Shown here piece by piece: positions 24,194 to 33,509 of a stretch of DNA of 64,000 nt (its first letter is position 1; each line of letters begins with the position of its first letter). The stretch lies in contig JAPLCW010000123.1 of NCBI GenBank assembly GCA_026392015.1, forward strand, positions 1 to 64,000. The letters run 5' to 3'. The translations under genes were made by a program, and so were the position numbers. Origin of the DNA: Candidatus Auribacterota bacterium (GTDB lineage: Bacteria; Auribacterota; Tritonobacteria; UBA1439). The notes beneath the pieces were generated by a model. It was not told where the DNA came from, ran no database searches, and saw nothing but the letters and a program-made list of their open reading frames with translations.

Positions 24194-26518
24194 TCAATTC
24201 GAGCCTTTGAGCAGGTTGAACATCACAGGCGAACTCCATGTCCCCCACTGGCCTCTCTGGTTCGAGGCCTTGACCCTAGCCCGGCAGAGCCCCGGTTCCA
24301 ATGCGCTGAATCGTGAGGCGGGGAGGAACGTCTCCGGGGAGTGCACCTCGCCGGTAGTGATCGCGGGCGCCCACACCGAGTCTTTCCGCGGATCGAATGC
24401 GGGGTTCGTGCTGAATACAATGACGTCGATGACGGTATCTCCTTTGCCGGAGTGAGTGATGGAAATCTTATTTTCCCCTTGGCTCAATTCCACGCTCCCC
24501 ACGCGTTGCCATTCCCATTGCTCCCTTCCCTCCGACTTTATGGGAAGAGTGCTGCTCGCCACGATGAGTTCCGTGGCCCCGTCCCGCTGGGGGTTGTAGC
24601 GCACCCAGCACTGATAGGCCCCCGCTGCTCTTTCCAGAGAAAATGTGCTTACAAGCGGCGGGTTGTTCCTGCCAGCGGAGATAAAACCATCTCCCCGGTA
24701 GCTGTGAATATGGTTCTGGGATGCCCATCCGTTCCTGGATGACGCCTTGTCGAGAAGCGTTTCCGCCTCGATGTCCGTCACATCATCGCGATGCCTCGTC
24801 ACCTCGACCTGGTAGGCCTGCGCGAGGTTGTGTGAAGCCGCGTCCTGGAAACTCCACCGGAGCTCGCAGGCCGAGCGATCCACAGAGCTGTCGGCGGCAG
24901 GCGCGAGAATGGTGACCGCGGAATAGCGGGGCTTATGGAGATCATACACCGCTATCGTGGGCCGTGTGGGGACTGCATAGTAACTCTGGTGCAGGCCTAG
25001 CTCATTCCCGGGGAAGACCGCTACCTCCTGGAATCTATCCCGCAGCTCGGCATAGAACCTGGTGAAGTCCGGCCTGAAGCCCGGCGCCCAGTGGACGGTG
25101 TAGCCCGAGCTGGTGATGATAAAATCGTACCCATTGTCGAGGTACCATGAGAGCGGGTATCGTCCGAGCTCCATGTCGGATGTCACTTTATATGTCTCTT
25201 TCGAGAGGAAAGGGCCGAACAGGAAATCGATGGCGACTTTCCCGCGCTTGGGTATGTTGGATTTTGCCCACTCTATGGTCTTCGTACGCGGATCGGTTTG
25301 CTTCATCATCTTTGCGTAGCGGAAGGAGAGCAGGGTCGGTTGCCAGAAGACCGCTATGATGATTGCCGCAAGGACGACGGCGGTGAGCTCCCTCTTCGCG
25401 GGATAGCGTTCTCGTATGCGCGCGCAGAGGCGCCAGAGGGCGTATCCCGCCATGAGTGAGATGAAGGGTGTGAGCACTGTCAGATTGCGGGTGATGCGGA
25501 CCGATTGATGCGAGATGAACGCATAGTAGCAGAGAGGGAAGCAGACGACCAGCCATCCCCTGATGCCCGCGCTGAAGATCAGTGCCGCAAGCCCGGAGAT
25601 GCAGAGAACCATCGGGAGCATGCCCATGCCCGCCCGGAAGAAATAGGTGATATTCCATATCCAGTTGTTCGGCCCGAGTGAATTATCCCATGGAGCGAAA
25701 CCCTGGCGGTATATATTCATCTGGACGCGGAGTTCATCGAGGTACGTCTTCTTCATGGAGAGGAAATACGGGCAGGCGAGAAGAAATCCGCAGGGGACCG
25801 ATAGAATCCCTGCCAGCACCGTCAGCCATGCCTTCAGGCTTCTTTTCTGTATCGCCACGAGTACCAGAGAGAGAAAGAAAGGCGCGGTGATCAGGACCCC
25901 GTTGTACTTGGTGCCGATGGTGAGGCCGCACCATAACCCGCCGAGGAGCGCCCATACGAGCCGCCTGCTTCGGTAGTGCATGCACGAGAAGAGGAACGCG
26001 AGCGTGGCGTTGAACGCCATGGGGGCATCCACGGTTGCAAAGTGAGAATTCTCCACATTGTTGAGCGAAACGGCGAGGAATGCCGCGCCGGCGAGCCCTG
26101 CCAGCGGCCACCCCAGGATCAGTCCGATCAGATATACGCACAACACTGTGAGAGTACCCAGCATCGCTGTGGTAAATCGCGCCTGGAGCTGATAGAAAGT
26201 GGTTATCGCGACGGTGTCCGCAGGGTATATCAGTTTCCCTACAATGCCCTTTCCCATGGAGGGGAAATACTTGTAGATAAGAGCAAGAAAAGTGGGATAG
26301 AACGACGGATAGTTGAAAGTCCCGGGTTTGAATTTTTGTTGCGGCATGTAGGACGCCTGTACCACAACGAGATGCTCATCGGGGTGATAGAGGGGAGAGC
26401 CGGTGATCCTCAACGCGGCAGCCGCGGCGAGTATCGTGAGAAGCACCACGATATGGAGCATGATGCTGTGGGAAGATCGCCGTGAAGTCTTCCCATTTGC
26501 AGATGAGTGTTTATTCAT
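24194..26518 (-). CDS. GT39/PMT-like glycosyltransferase with C-terminal beta-sandwich modules
   Basis: The 774-aa protein begins with a short basic tail and a membrane helix (19-36) leading to the classical GT39 motif YHPDEH (Asp47-Glu48), then NYPSFYPTFLALIYKYFP, VENSHFATVDAPMAF and about ten more helices to 420. The soluble C-terminus (500-774) combines a fibronectin-III-like split segment with an inserted carbohydrate-binding-like beta sandwich (ETLLDKASSRNGW, YQCWVRYNPQ, GENKISITHSGKGDTVIDVIVF). AAAGGAAA before ATG 26518 supports the start. With catalytic residues in place, it is the most canonical protein O-mannosyltransferase-like enzyme here. It lies convergent with the gene at 21751. 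A degraded relic of its C-terminus is at 21549. Confidence 0.8.
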   Translation of the reverse strand: MNKHSSANGKTSRRSSHSIMLHIVVLLTILAAAAALRITGSPLYHPDEHLVVVQASYMPQQKFKPGTFNYPSFYPTFLALIYKYFPSMGKGIVGKLIYPADTVAITTFYQLQARFTTAMLGTLTVLCVYLIGLILGWPLAGLAGAAFLAVSLNNVENSHFATVDAPMAFNATLAFLFSCMHYRSRRLVWALLGGLWCGLTIGTKYNGVLITAPFFLSLVLVAIQKRSLKAWLTVLAGILSVPCGFLLACPYFLSMKKTYLDELRVQMNIYRQGFAPWDNSLGPNNWIWNITYFFRAGMGMLPMVLCISGLAALIFSAGIRGWLVVCFPLCYYAFISHQSVRITRNLTVLTPFISLMAGYALWRLCARIRERYPAKRELTAVVLAAIIIAVFWQPTLLSFRYAKMMKQTDPRTKTIEWAKSNIPKRGKVAIDFLFGPFLSKETYKVTSDMELGRYPLSWYLDNGYDFIITSSGYTVHWAPGFRPDFTRFYAELRDRFQEVAVFPGNELGLHQSYYAVPTRPTIAVYDLHKPRYSAVTILAPAADSSVDRSACELRWSFQDAASHNLAQAYQVEVTRHRDDVTDIEAETLLDKASSRNGWASQNHIHSYRGDGFISAGRNNPPLVSTFSLERAAGAYQCWVRYNPQRDGATELIVASSTLPIKSEGREQWEWQRVGSVELSQGENKISITHSGKGDTVIDVIVFSTNPAFDPRKDSVWAPAITTGEVHSPETFLPASRFSALEPGLCRARVKASNQRGQWGTWSSPVMFNLLKGSN

Positions 26519-26593
26519 AGGATTTCCTTTTTTTGAACCCTGGTGTCTTGCGTGCTAACCTGATCTATGCACTAACTTAAAACTGAAAAGAAT

Positions 26594-26735
26594 AGGAGCT
26601 AGGGGTTAGTAGTTAGGTGTTAGGAAGAATGCTACATTTTCGGGACATTATCTTTAGCATCGGCCGCGAATATCCAACTACCGCCTTTCAGTTTCACTTC
26701 CCCTAATCCCTAACCACTAACCCCTAGCTACTGTA
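26594..26735. repeat. R8 inverted repeat (GGGGTTAGTAGTTAGG family)
   Basis: GAGCTAGGGGTTAGTAGTTAGG near 26596-26618 is mirrored by CCTAACCACTAACCCCTAGCT near 26707-26728, bracketing about 90 bp of unrelated sequence. The right arm reaches the stop codon of the next gene, so it may form a hairpin at the 3' end of that transcript. Shorter copies occur at 16316, 43102 and 46670. Confidence 0.7.
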
Positions 26736-29592
26736 TTTGTTGCCGGCTCATTATATAGAGCTTTAGGCCGTCCGCTATGCATATATCAGTTCCGGCCACG
26801 CGGTGAATATTCCGCTCAAGGGAAAAGTCGAGCCCCCTTTTTCCCGACGAGTCACGGAACGGGTTTTGCTCCCATCCCGATTCGGGATAGAGCAGCGGTC
26901 TCAAGTCGCGATCCAGCATAACGAACATTTCCTTCGCATGCACCCTGACAAACCATTCATCTTCGGAAGTGGCGACGGTGAAGAAGCCGGACCAGAAACC
27001 TGGCATGGCGATACGCACGGGCTCTCCTCCGCTTGCGCGCAGGATGATGAACTCCTGGCGATCGGCGTCGGGCAGCAAGATGTCGCCCTCCGGGCTGACC
27101 GACACCATCGGAGAGGGGGGGGGAGAAGATACAGGCAGATCCACATCACGCACAGTCGTTTCCAGGTGTCCCGGCGCATAGACGCGGACCTTGGTGCCGG
27201 TAAGCAGGTAACAGTTCCCTTCGCGATCGAAGGAGAGACCTTTAATGGGCTTGATGCCTTCGGGTTTGATTATTGCGGGGGGCGATCCGGCCTTTTCAAT
27301 GTACACGGTATCCGTCTCGCTGCGGAAGGCGAAAACCTCTCCTGACGGGGAGACCTCAAGGCGGTAGTTCCCCCTGCCCCCCAGCGGATAGACGGCGCGG
27401 CGGGAGAGGTCCTTGTTGAGCTCGATCAGCTCTCCGTTAAAGCGCACACATACGATTATATCGCCGACCGCTACGGCATCGGTGACGCTGTCAATGCCCG
27501 CTTTCTGGAGGTCATATGTTTTTGAGTTGCTGTACACAAATTGACAAGGAACGGCGGATTTCGAGATGCAGGACGCTATGGCGGCCTCTGCCTCAGGGGG
27601 GGCATTGAAGACGCCTCTCGCGATCTCAACAGCTTTTTTATCGGGGCCCGTCCTGGAGACGTGCAATTCCGGTGTGGGGCTGCCCTGCCCCGTGATTTGC
27701 ACAGACACGGTGCCGGCGCTGAGGAGGAGGGGACCATCCACAGGCGTTCCGCCGACCTCCATCCGGCAGCCCTCTGCGCACTTAAAGAGATATGTACCGG
27801 GGGCCTCCGCCACAAAGTAACCCCGCGCGGTCCATCCCTCGGGAGCGGCGCGTTCTATCCGGAGCCCTTGCCGCAAATTCAGGTCTTCGGCGGAAATAGC
27901 GAGCCTCCGCAGTCCGGAGGAGAGCTTCGCGTTCCATGGCTCAGGCGCCGGAAGGGGGGTCACGGCCATGTGGGGATAAAGAGACGAGAGCCGCGGAATC
28001 TCGATATTCTTCCAGAAGGGAACGGAGGGAGGATACGCCACGAGACCCTGGTGGGCGTCGGTGGGCGTCCCCGGGAAAAACAGTGACGTTGTTCTGATGA
28101 TGCCGGAGGATATAATAAAGTTGTATCTGGGAAGGGCGTAGGCGAGGTCCGCCGGCTCGAAGCCGAGGTCATTATTCAATTCCTGCTTGGGTAGATATAT
28201 ATCGTAATCCTTAGACTCGGCCAGAATATCATCTGCCGCATAGCAGGCCATCAATCCGGGATCGAAATGCATCGTGCTGAATATGTAATCATGAAAGAAG
28301 ATACGGTAGTCGGCTACGGAGCAGACGATGAGTGCGGCGATGGCGCCTCCCGCTGTGGCAACCCTCCACGTCGTGAAGGCAAAGAGGGACTCAAGGGCCC
28401 TCCAGGCCTCGGCCCCCGCAACGGCGGCGAAGCCGAGCCAGAATATGAGGAGATAGGAGATGTACCATCTGTTTGCCGTGGTTATGGTGAGCCCTGCCAG
28501 GTGTATCGCAAATAGCATCATCAGCAGAGCGCAGGCCCTTGAGCGCCTGAATCTAACAAGGCAGAGAAGCCCGCCAATTCCCCCCGCAGCAAGCACGCCC
28601 TTGTTCCCGGGCAGAGGATTGTAGGAGGCGGTGTATGTTATGAGAGCTGTGCGGAAGTTGAGAATGTACTTCTCCCCTCGGGCACCGGGGTTGGGATTTG
28701 TCGCTTTTGTGATATAGCCGGCGCGGTTCATATCCCGCAGGAAAAATCTTGTATAGGGCGTCATTAAAAGCGCGGTCGTCACCGCCAGTATTATGACAGC
28801 GAGCCAGGTGGATCTCAGGAAGCCGCGTTCGGTGAACGTGCAGTAGATGAGGAAACTGAGCGCAGCGGGCGCTTCCAGCGCAAAGGCCCAGTGGCCGTGC
28901 ATCCCGAGGGCGAATGCCACGCCCGCGAGGATAGCGAGGGGGATTTTTCGCGCAGATCTGGTCATCTGGTACAGCAGGCCGAAGAAGAGCATCACGAAGA
29001 GGGGAATGTAGCAGGTATTGTACCCATTCCGGCAGGCCCACTGGTTATAGGGGGAGATGGCGAGCAGGACGCCCCCGATAAGGGCCTCGCGTAACCCGAA
29101 GAGCCTCTTCATCCACCAGAACATGACCATGGTGCTCAAGATGCCAAAGAAGGCGGTGTAATAACGGACATTGGTGAGATTCTGGCCGAATAGCTTCCAT
29201 ACAAGAGCGATCATATAGGTGTGAAGCGTGCTTGCATAACCCCATATGGGCGAGTAGGAGAAACCATCTTTCATGAGACGCGCGGCATAGCCTAAAAACT
29301 GCACAACTTGCTCATCAATGTAGCTGAGCGGCACGGAGGAGACGTACCTCATCCTGAAGAAAAATGCAAGGCATACCACGGCAGCGAAGGACACTGGCGA
29401 TGCCCACCGGCGATAAACGTGGTGTTCAGGAGGCCCGGGGAAAAGGGCGTCACGGAGAATAAGAAGGACGGCGCTTGCCGCATATGCGAATGCCGCGGCG
29501 GTCCCGCGGGAGGGAATCAAGACGACGTGAGCCCACGTAAAAGAGGCACAGGCCGCGATGAAAAGGACGAGTGAAACGATCCGTGAGATCAT
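26728..29592 (-). CDS. GT-C membrane glycosyltransferase with PA14-like and propeller-like C-terminus
   Basis: The 954-aa protein is a full-length paralogue of the one at 189-3197: both share LFIAAC-S-F-WAH at the N-terminus, MFWWMKRLFGLREALIGG, and the same C-terminal order of a small PA14-like domain (about 600-680) and propeller-like strands (720-945). Unlike that copy it retains the acidic pair Asp93-Glu94 in LSYIDEQVV. ATG 29592 is preferred over an in-frame TTG at 29601; no clear Shine-Dalgarno site precedes either. The two paralogues lie in opposite orientation at the ends of the GT-C island. Probably an active transferase with an extracytoplasmic recognition or scaffold domain. Confidence 0.8.
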   Translation of the reverse strand: MISRIVSLVLFIAACASFTWAHVVLIPSRGTAAAFAYAASAVLLILRDALFPGPPEHHVYRRWASPVSFAAVVCLAFFFRMRYVSSVPLSYIDEQVVQFLGYAARLMKDGFSYSPIWGYASTLHTYMIALVWKLFGQNLTNVRYYTAFFGILSTMVMFWWMKRLFGLREALIGGVLLAISPYNQWACRNGYNTCYIPLFVMLFFGLLYQMTRSARKIPLAILAGVAFALGMHGHWAFALEAPAALSFLIYCTFTERGFLRSTWLAVIILAVTTALLMTPYTRFFLRDMNRAGYITKATNPNPGARGEKYILNFRTALITYTASYNPLPGNKGVLAAGGIGGLLCLVRFRRSRACALLMMLFAIHLAGLTITTANRWYISYLLIFWLGFAAVAGAEAWRALESLFAFTTWRVATAGGAIAALIVCSVADYRIFFHDYIFSTMHFDPGLMACYAADDILAESKDYDIYLPKQELNNDLGFEPADLAYALPRYNFIISSGIIRTTSLFFPGTPTDAHQGLVAYPPSVPFWKNIEIPRLSSLYPHMAVTPLPAPEPWNAKLSSGLRRLAISAEDLNLRQGLRIERAAPEGWTARGYFVAEAPGTYLFKCAEGCRMEVGGTPVDGPLLLSAGTVSVQITGQGSPTPELHVSRTGPDKKAVEIARGVFNAPPEAEAAIASCISKSAVPCQFVYSNSKTYDLQKAGIDSVTDAVAVGDIIVCVRFNGELIELNKDLSRRAVYPLGGRGNYRLEVSPSGEVFAFRSETDTVYIEKAGSPPAIIKPEGIKPIKGLSFDREGNCYLLTGTKVRVYAPGHLETTVRDVDLPVSSPPPSPMVSVSPEGDILLPDADRQEFIILRASGGEPVRIAMPGFWSGFFTVATSEDEWFVRVHAKEMFVMLDRDLRPLLYPESGWEQNPFRDSSGKRGLDFSLERNIHRVAGTDICIADGLKLYIMSRQQIQ

Positions 29593-30013
29593 AGCATACA
29601 AGATAAATCGAGGGGAGTCACTCCGACAAAAACATGCACAATGGCCCCGGCGGCATCGAATCCCGTTATTATGGAATTATTTCCATTTCGCATAACTATA
29701 TCATACTTCATTTCCGGCGACTAACGCAAAATCGTCGCTTGTCACGCCAAAGAGATACTATCGTTTATCCACCACGAGAGCACTATCCTCTTCCCTACGT
29801 TCATAAAAAGGTCGCCGGCTTGCCCGTGACTGAATGGCATCTCTGGGCTCACCTGGCTCGGCTCGGGACCTTCGGCACTATTCCGTCCCCGAAGGGTGGG
29901 ATGCTGTGATGAGAATGATACCACGGGCGCGCGCGTGGGGCTATATGAGTTACCTGTACGAAACGAAGGAAGATCAAGATTGTAATACCCTGTGCATGAT
30001 CGAGCCGCCGCCG
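29593..30013. other. 421-bp gene-free gap
   Basis: This stretch precedes the minus-strand GT-C gene and follows the SDR gene. Short open frames exist on both strands but show no codon bias, ribosome binding site or recognisable motif. The AT-rich part at 29670-29720 is a plausible promoter region for the GT-C gene, without clear boxes. None of the dispersed repeat families is visible here. Confidence 0.5.
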
Positions 30014-30988
30014 TCAATCGCGCGCGGGTGGCGTGAGATGCGCGTTATATTTCTCCAGGATATTCGGGTTTTGGAGGAACCACTCGGCCATTTTCCTGAA
30101 GCCCGATTCGAAATCATACCGCGGGCGCCAGCCGAGTTTCTCTTTGATCAATCGGTTATCGGAGACCCATGTGCGGGTATCCCAGATCCTGTTTTCCATT
30201 GATCCCCAGTTCGGGGCAACCCCGATCTTCATGACGCGCCGCGCGACCTCGACCGCCTCGCGGATCGTCGTCTGGACGCCCGATCCGACGTTGTAAATTG
30301 CGCCGGGTTCCTGCCCCTTGCTGCCCGCGGCGAGGAGATATGCCTCATTCACGTCGTCCACATAGATAAAATCGCGGGCGACATCGGGGTCCACCAGGGG
30401 TGGAAGCGTCCCCCTGAGGCCGTGCATGATCAGCGTCGGCATGAGTCGGGTCGGTTCCTCATAGGGGCCGTAGACGGAATAGAGGCGTAGGGTGGTGACC
30501 GGAAGATTGTTTTTCCGCGCGGTGTAGCGGCAGTAGAGCGTCGCAGAGGCTTTTGAGACGGCATAGGGGCTGTTCGGTTCGAGCCGCTCATCCTCGGAGG
30601 GGGCCTGCGCCTTAAATCCGTATTCCGACGATGACCCGGTGTTGACAAAAGCCTCGAATCCTTTCTCCGCGCACGCATCGAGGAGATTGATCGTCCCCAG
30701 GATATTTGTGTGCATTATGGTGAGGATATCCGTCTGCGACGAGTACGCCCCGTACGCTGCGAGGTGGAAGATCCACTCCGGCCGTGCGTCGCGCACCAGT
30801 TTGGCGAGCGACTCCCTGTCGCTGAAATCGGCCAAATGGACGCGAACGCGGTCAACGATATCCTCGATCCGCCAGGATTTATGACCGGGGCGAAGAAGCA
30901 GGTGAACCTCATCTCCCCGGGCAAGGAGGGCGCGGGCGAGATTATTCCCCACGAAACCGGATGCCCCTGTGATGAGTACGCGTTTCAT
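30014..30988 (-). CDS. NAD-dependent NDP-sugar epimerase/dehydratase/reductase (extended SDR)
   Basis: The 324-aa extended short-chain dehydrogenase has the NAD-binding motif TGASGFVG (7-14) near the start, the catalytic-type serine region NTGSSSEYG near 112-120, and the YAVSK catalytic Tyr-Lys near 138-142. The domain RDFIYVDDV and the C-terminal WRPRYDFESGF are as in nucleotide-sugar epimerases and CDP-/dTDP-sugar reductases. Exact reaction (4-epimerase, 4-reductase or 4,6-dehydratase) cannot be assigned. The start is MKRVLITG at 30988, four residues inside the longest frame. It follows the split transketolase genes at 244 bp with an R4 repeat between, so all three may form one sugar-modifying operon. 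Confidence 0.8.
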   Translation of the reverse strand: MKRVLITGASGFVGNNLARALLARGDEVHLLLRPGHKSWRIEDIVDRVRVHLADFSDRESLAKLVRDARPEWIFHLAAYGAYSSQTDILTIMHTNILGTINLLDACAEKGFEAFVNTGSSSEYGFKAQAPSEDERLEPNSPYAVSKASATLYCRYTARKNNLPVTTLRLYSVYGPYEEPTRLMPTLIMHGLRGTLPPLVDPDVARDFIYVDDVNEAYLLAAGSKGQEPGAIYNVGSGVQTTIREAVEVARRVMKIGVAPNWGSMENRIWDTRTWVSDNRLIKEKLGWRPRYDFESGFRKMAEWFLQNPNILEKYNAHLTPPARD

Positions 30989-31011
30989 TGGCAAAACCAT
31001 AATATAATTCC

Positions 31012-31100
31012 ACCTTTTCCAATCCGCCGAATCCGCGGTTAAATTCTTTTAAACGCTTTTTTTAACCGCAGATTATGCGGATTACGCGGATTGAAGAAGG
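31012..31100. repeat. R4 palindromic repeat (CCGCGGATTAGGCGGATT family)
   Basis: AATCCGCCGAATCCGCGGTTAA on the left is mirrored by TTAACCGCAGATTATGCGGATT on the right. It lies between the transketolase C-terminal subunit gene and the SDR gene. Confidence 0.75.
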
Positions 31101-31232
31101 ATGTGAAAATCCCAGGCAGAACGCACAAACCCACTCCTTGAAACCGGGTTTTATGCTTCAGGCTGCCGTGTCGATCCTTGGCTCATTCTTCTCCTGGATA
31201 TCGGCGGTGTTTTTTGCGGAGATTTTGGATTA

Positions 31233-32159
31233 TCACCCGATATCCTGAAGCGCCTCGCGAACGGAGGCTGCGATCCTGTCGCGCGAGAGGCCGCTCGCAT
31301 CGCGCATATACGACATACTCCCCAATTTCGGAGTGCACAGTGTCCGCGCGCCGAGGCGCAGCACTCGGCAACCGGAGCCGCAGCCGGCGGCCACCTCCGC
31401 AACAAGGGACCCCAGACCTCCCTCCGTGTAATGCTCCTCAACCGTGACCGCGAGTCTGAATTTGGGCAGAAGCTCGCAGAGATCGTCAAAGGGAGCCGGG
31501 CGAATCGAGGATACAACCCCCATCGTCGCGGCAATAGCGTCGGCGGACAGCGATTCAACGGCGGCGAACGCCTCGGCGGTGATGCTCCCTATGGACAGAA
31601 TGAGAACGTCCTTGCCTTCCCTCACCAGATTCAGGCGTCCGAGCGAGAAGCGCCCCTCAAGGCCCGGAACGGTATAGTCTTCATTCTTGCCTATCCGGTA
31701 GTAGATCGGGCCGGGAAGGTCATAGGTCGCGCGGATCGCGGTTGCGGCCTGAAGGTGATCGGCGGGGGCGATCACGGTGAGTCCCGGTTGAATCCGGGTG
31801 ATGGCGAGATCCTCCAGCGCGGCGTGCGTGGGGCCGGCGTGCCCATACTCGAATCCCCCCCCTGTTCCGACGATCCGGACGGGAAGGTGGTGGAGGACGG
31901 GGCCGTTGCGGATTTGCTCATAGGGACGCAACGTCGCGAAGGTTGCAATCGAGTAGGTGAACGGGAGATATCCGCAGGAGGCGAGGCCGGTCGCGAGCCC
32001 TATCATGTTGGCTTCGGCGACCCCGACATTGAAGAATCGCTCGGGGTATGCCCGCTGAAAGTCCTCCAGCACCATGAAGCCCAGATCGGCCGTCATCAGC
32101 ATGACCCTGGGATCGGAGCGGGCGATCTCGATGAGTGTTTTTATGAACGCTTTTCTCAT
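31233..32159 (-). CDS. Transketolase C-terminal (pyrimidine-binding) subunit
   Basis: The 308-aa protein covers the PYR domain and C-terminal domain of transketolase. RFFNVGVAEANMIGLATGLA near 41-60 includes the glutamate that activates the TPP pyrimidine ring, and FTYSIATFATLRPYEQIRN follows near 67-85. Its ATG overlaps the N-terminal subunit gene by 4 bp, so the two chains are made together and should form one two-subunit enzyme. Split transketolases occur in archaea, some bacteria and surface-sugar loci. Here, next to an SDR sugar enzyme, a role in transferring a two-carbon unit to or from a sugar is possible, but ordinary pentose-phosphate metabolism is equally compatible. Confidence 0.85.
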   Translation of the reverse strand: MRKAFIKTLIEIARSDPRVMLMTADLGFMVLEDFQRAYPERFFNVGVAEANMIGLATGLASCGYLPFTYSIATFATLRPYEQIRNGPVLHHLPVRIVGTGGGFEYGHAGPTHAALEDLAITRIQPGLTVIAPADHLQAATAIRATYDLPGPIYYRIGKNEDYTVPGLEGRFSLGRLNLVREGKDVLILSIGSITAEAFAAVESLSADAIAATMGVVSSIRPAPFDDLCELLPKFRLAVTVEEHYTEGGLGSLVAEVAAGCGSGCRVLRLGARTLCTPKLGSMSYMRDASGLSRDRIAASVREALQDIG

Positions 32160-32956
32160 TTCGCTGATTCAATCTCCTTCATGGCGGACGCGTACAACTC
32201 ATCCGTGAGCGGGAGGTAGTGCCACTCCACCTTGCCCTCCATGAACGAAACCCCCTTGCCGGACACAGTGTTGGCGACGATCACGTGCGGTTTCCCGCTT
32301 TTCGTGTCGATCTCCTTGAATGCGCGCCGTAACTCCGGAAGGCTGTGGCCGTCGACCTCCCGCAGATCCCAACCGAATGCTCTCCATTTGTCGCCGATCG
32401 GACTCAGATCGAGAATATCCTTCGTCTTTCCGAAAGCCTGCTGGCCGTTGTTGTCGACTATCGCGATAAGGTTTGAGAGTTTGTGGTGGGCTGCAAACAT
32501 AATGGATTCCCACACGGACCCCTCATTGCACTCGGCGTCGCTGAGGAGGACGAATGCGCGGAACGGCGCTCCGCTCATCCTCGCCGCCAGGGCGATCCCC
32601 GCCCCGTATGCGAGGCCGTGGCCGAGGGAGCCGGTCGAGAACTCAATGCCCGGGACCTGATGCTCGGCGTGGACTCCGAGGAGGGTCCCGTCCGTGCAGT
32701 GTGATTGGATGTGGGCCCGGTTGATGATCCCCTTGAGGTGGAGCGCCGCGTAGAGCGCGAGCGCCGCATGCCCCTTGGACAGGACGAAGCGGTCGCGCTG
32801 TGGGTCCTGTATCCCGGGCAGGTGAAGCGCCTCCCCGAAAAGAACCGCGATGATATCCGCGATGGAGAGGGCCGATCCAATATGCCCGACGCGCGCGCGG
32901 TGGGATTGCTCAAGGATGAGCTTTCGAATCGCGTGCGGAGTAATCGGTTCTTTCAT
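32156..32956 (-). CDS. Transketolase N-terminal (TPP-binding) subunit
   Basis: The 266-aa protein carries the TPP diphosphate-binding half: GHIGSALS near 24-31, LSKGHAALA near 59-67, TGSLGHGLAYGAG near 107-119 and the metal/TPP motif SDAECNEGSVWE near 138-149, followed by VDNNGQQ. His residues expected in transketolase substrate binding (GHIGS, KGH) are present. No Shine-Dalgarno site is visible before ATG 32956. It is the first gene of the pair and is probably transcribed from within the repeat-rich gap upstream. Confidence 0.85.
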   Translation of the reverse strand: MKEPITPHAIRKLILEQSHRARVGHIGSALSIADIIAVLFGEALHLPGIQDPQRDRFVLSKGHAALALYAALHLKGIINRAHIQSHCTDGTLLGVHAEHQVPGIEFSTGSLGHGLAYGAGIALAARMSGAPFRAFVLLSDAECNEGSVWESIMFAAHHKLSNLIAIVDNNGQQAFGKTKDILDLSPIGDKWRAFGWDLREVDGHSLPELRRAFKEIDTKSGKPHVIVANTVSGKGVSFMEGKVEWHYLPLTDELYASAMKEIESAK

Positions 32957-32997
32957 AAGTCGATTAGGGAGTATCTATGTGATACACAATGTAACCA

Positions 32998-33245
32998 CTC
33001 AGGAAGTCAGAAGCCAGGAGCCAGAATGGAAAAACAAGAATACAGAATCCAGAATACAGAATTAAGAATAACGGCATTTCAAGGTAACGTTTATCTCCTG
33101 TCTCCTGTATTCTGTCTTCTGAATTCTGACTCTTGAATTCTGGCTCCTGGGCAATAATGTCGCCGCGGGCGTCCTAATTCCAACTCCTGGATCCTGACTC
33201 CTGGATCCTGACTCCTGAATTCTGACTCCTCGGCAATTACCGAGT
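32998..33245. repeat. R7 palindromic repeat (CAGAATTCAGGAGTCAG family)
   Basis: Short units such as CCAGAATACAGAATTAAG on the left are mirrored by many copies of CTGACTCCTGAATTCTG on the right, an extensive imperfect hairpin. Similar blocks lie at 41128, 48658, 55540, 57465 and 62839. The following 33246-33354 shows no recognisable feature. Confidence 0.75.
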
Positions 33246-33359
33246 AATTATATCAGATCGCATCCATAAATAAATAGAATGCTTGAGATGGTGCGATTTC
33301 AGTATAATGGTAAACGTGTGAGACAGACAGGAAGATAACGCCTTAGTCTCGGGGTGTAT

Positions 33360-33475
33360 CCAATTCAATTGTCATCCCCGCGGAATCGGGGATCAGGCAT
33401 AAAACCTGGACTCCTGCTCGAGTTTACGCTGTGCGCAGTCGAAGTGCAGGAGTGACATGTTTTAGGATTTGTACC
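33360..33475. repeat. R1-like internal repeat
   Basis: GTCATCCCCGCGGAATCGGGGATC and GAGTTTACGCTGTGCGCAGTCGAAGTGCAGGAGTGACA match the interior of the R1 elements, but the 24-bp R1 ends are absent. It sits just upstream of the GT2-methyltransferase gene. Confidence 0.6.
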
Positions 33476-33509
33476 CCCACGAGATTGAAGCATTACGCAA
33501 GAAGGCTTT

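Noticed and set aside
29634-30202. Two overlapping plus-strand frames of 91 and 122 aa
   Set aside because: One is motif-free intergenic sequence and the other runs antisense into the SDR gene; neither has a credible start.
32998-33245. Repeated CAGAATTCAGGAGTCAG units considered as a CRISPR array
   Set aside because: Units are short, irregular, contiguous and mirrored; there are no unique spacers of constant length and no cas genes.
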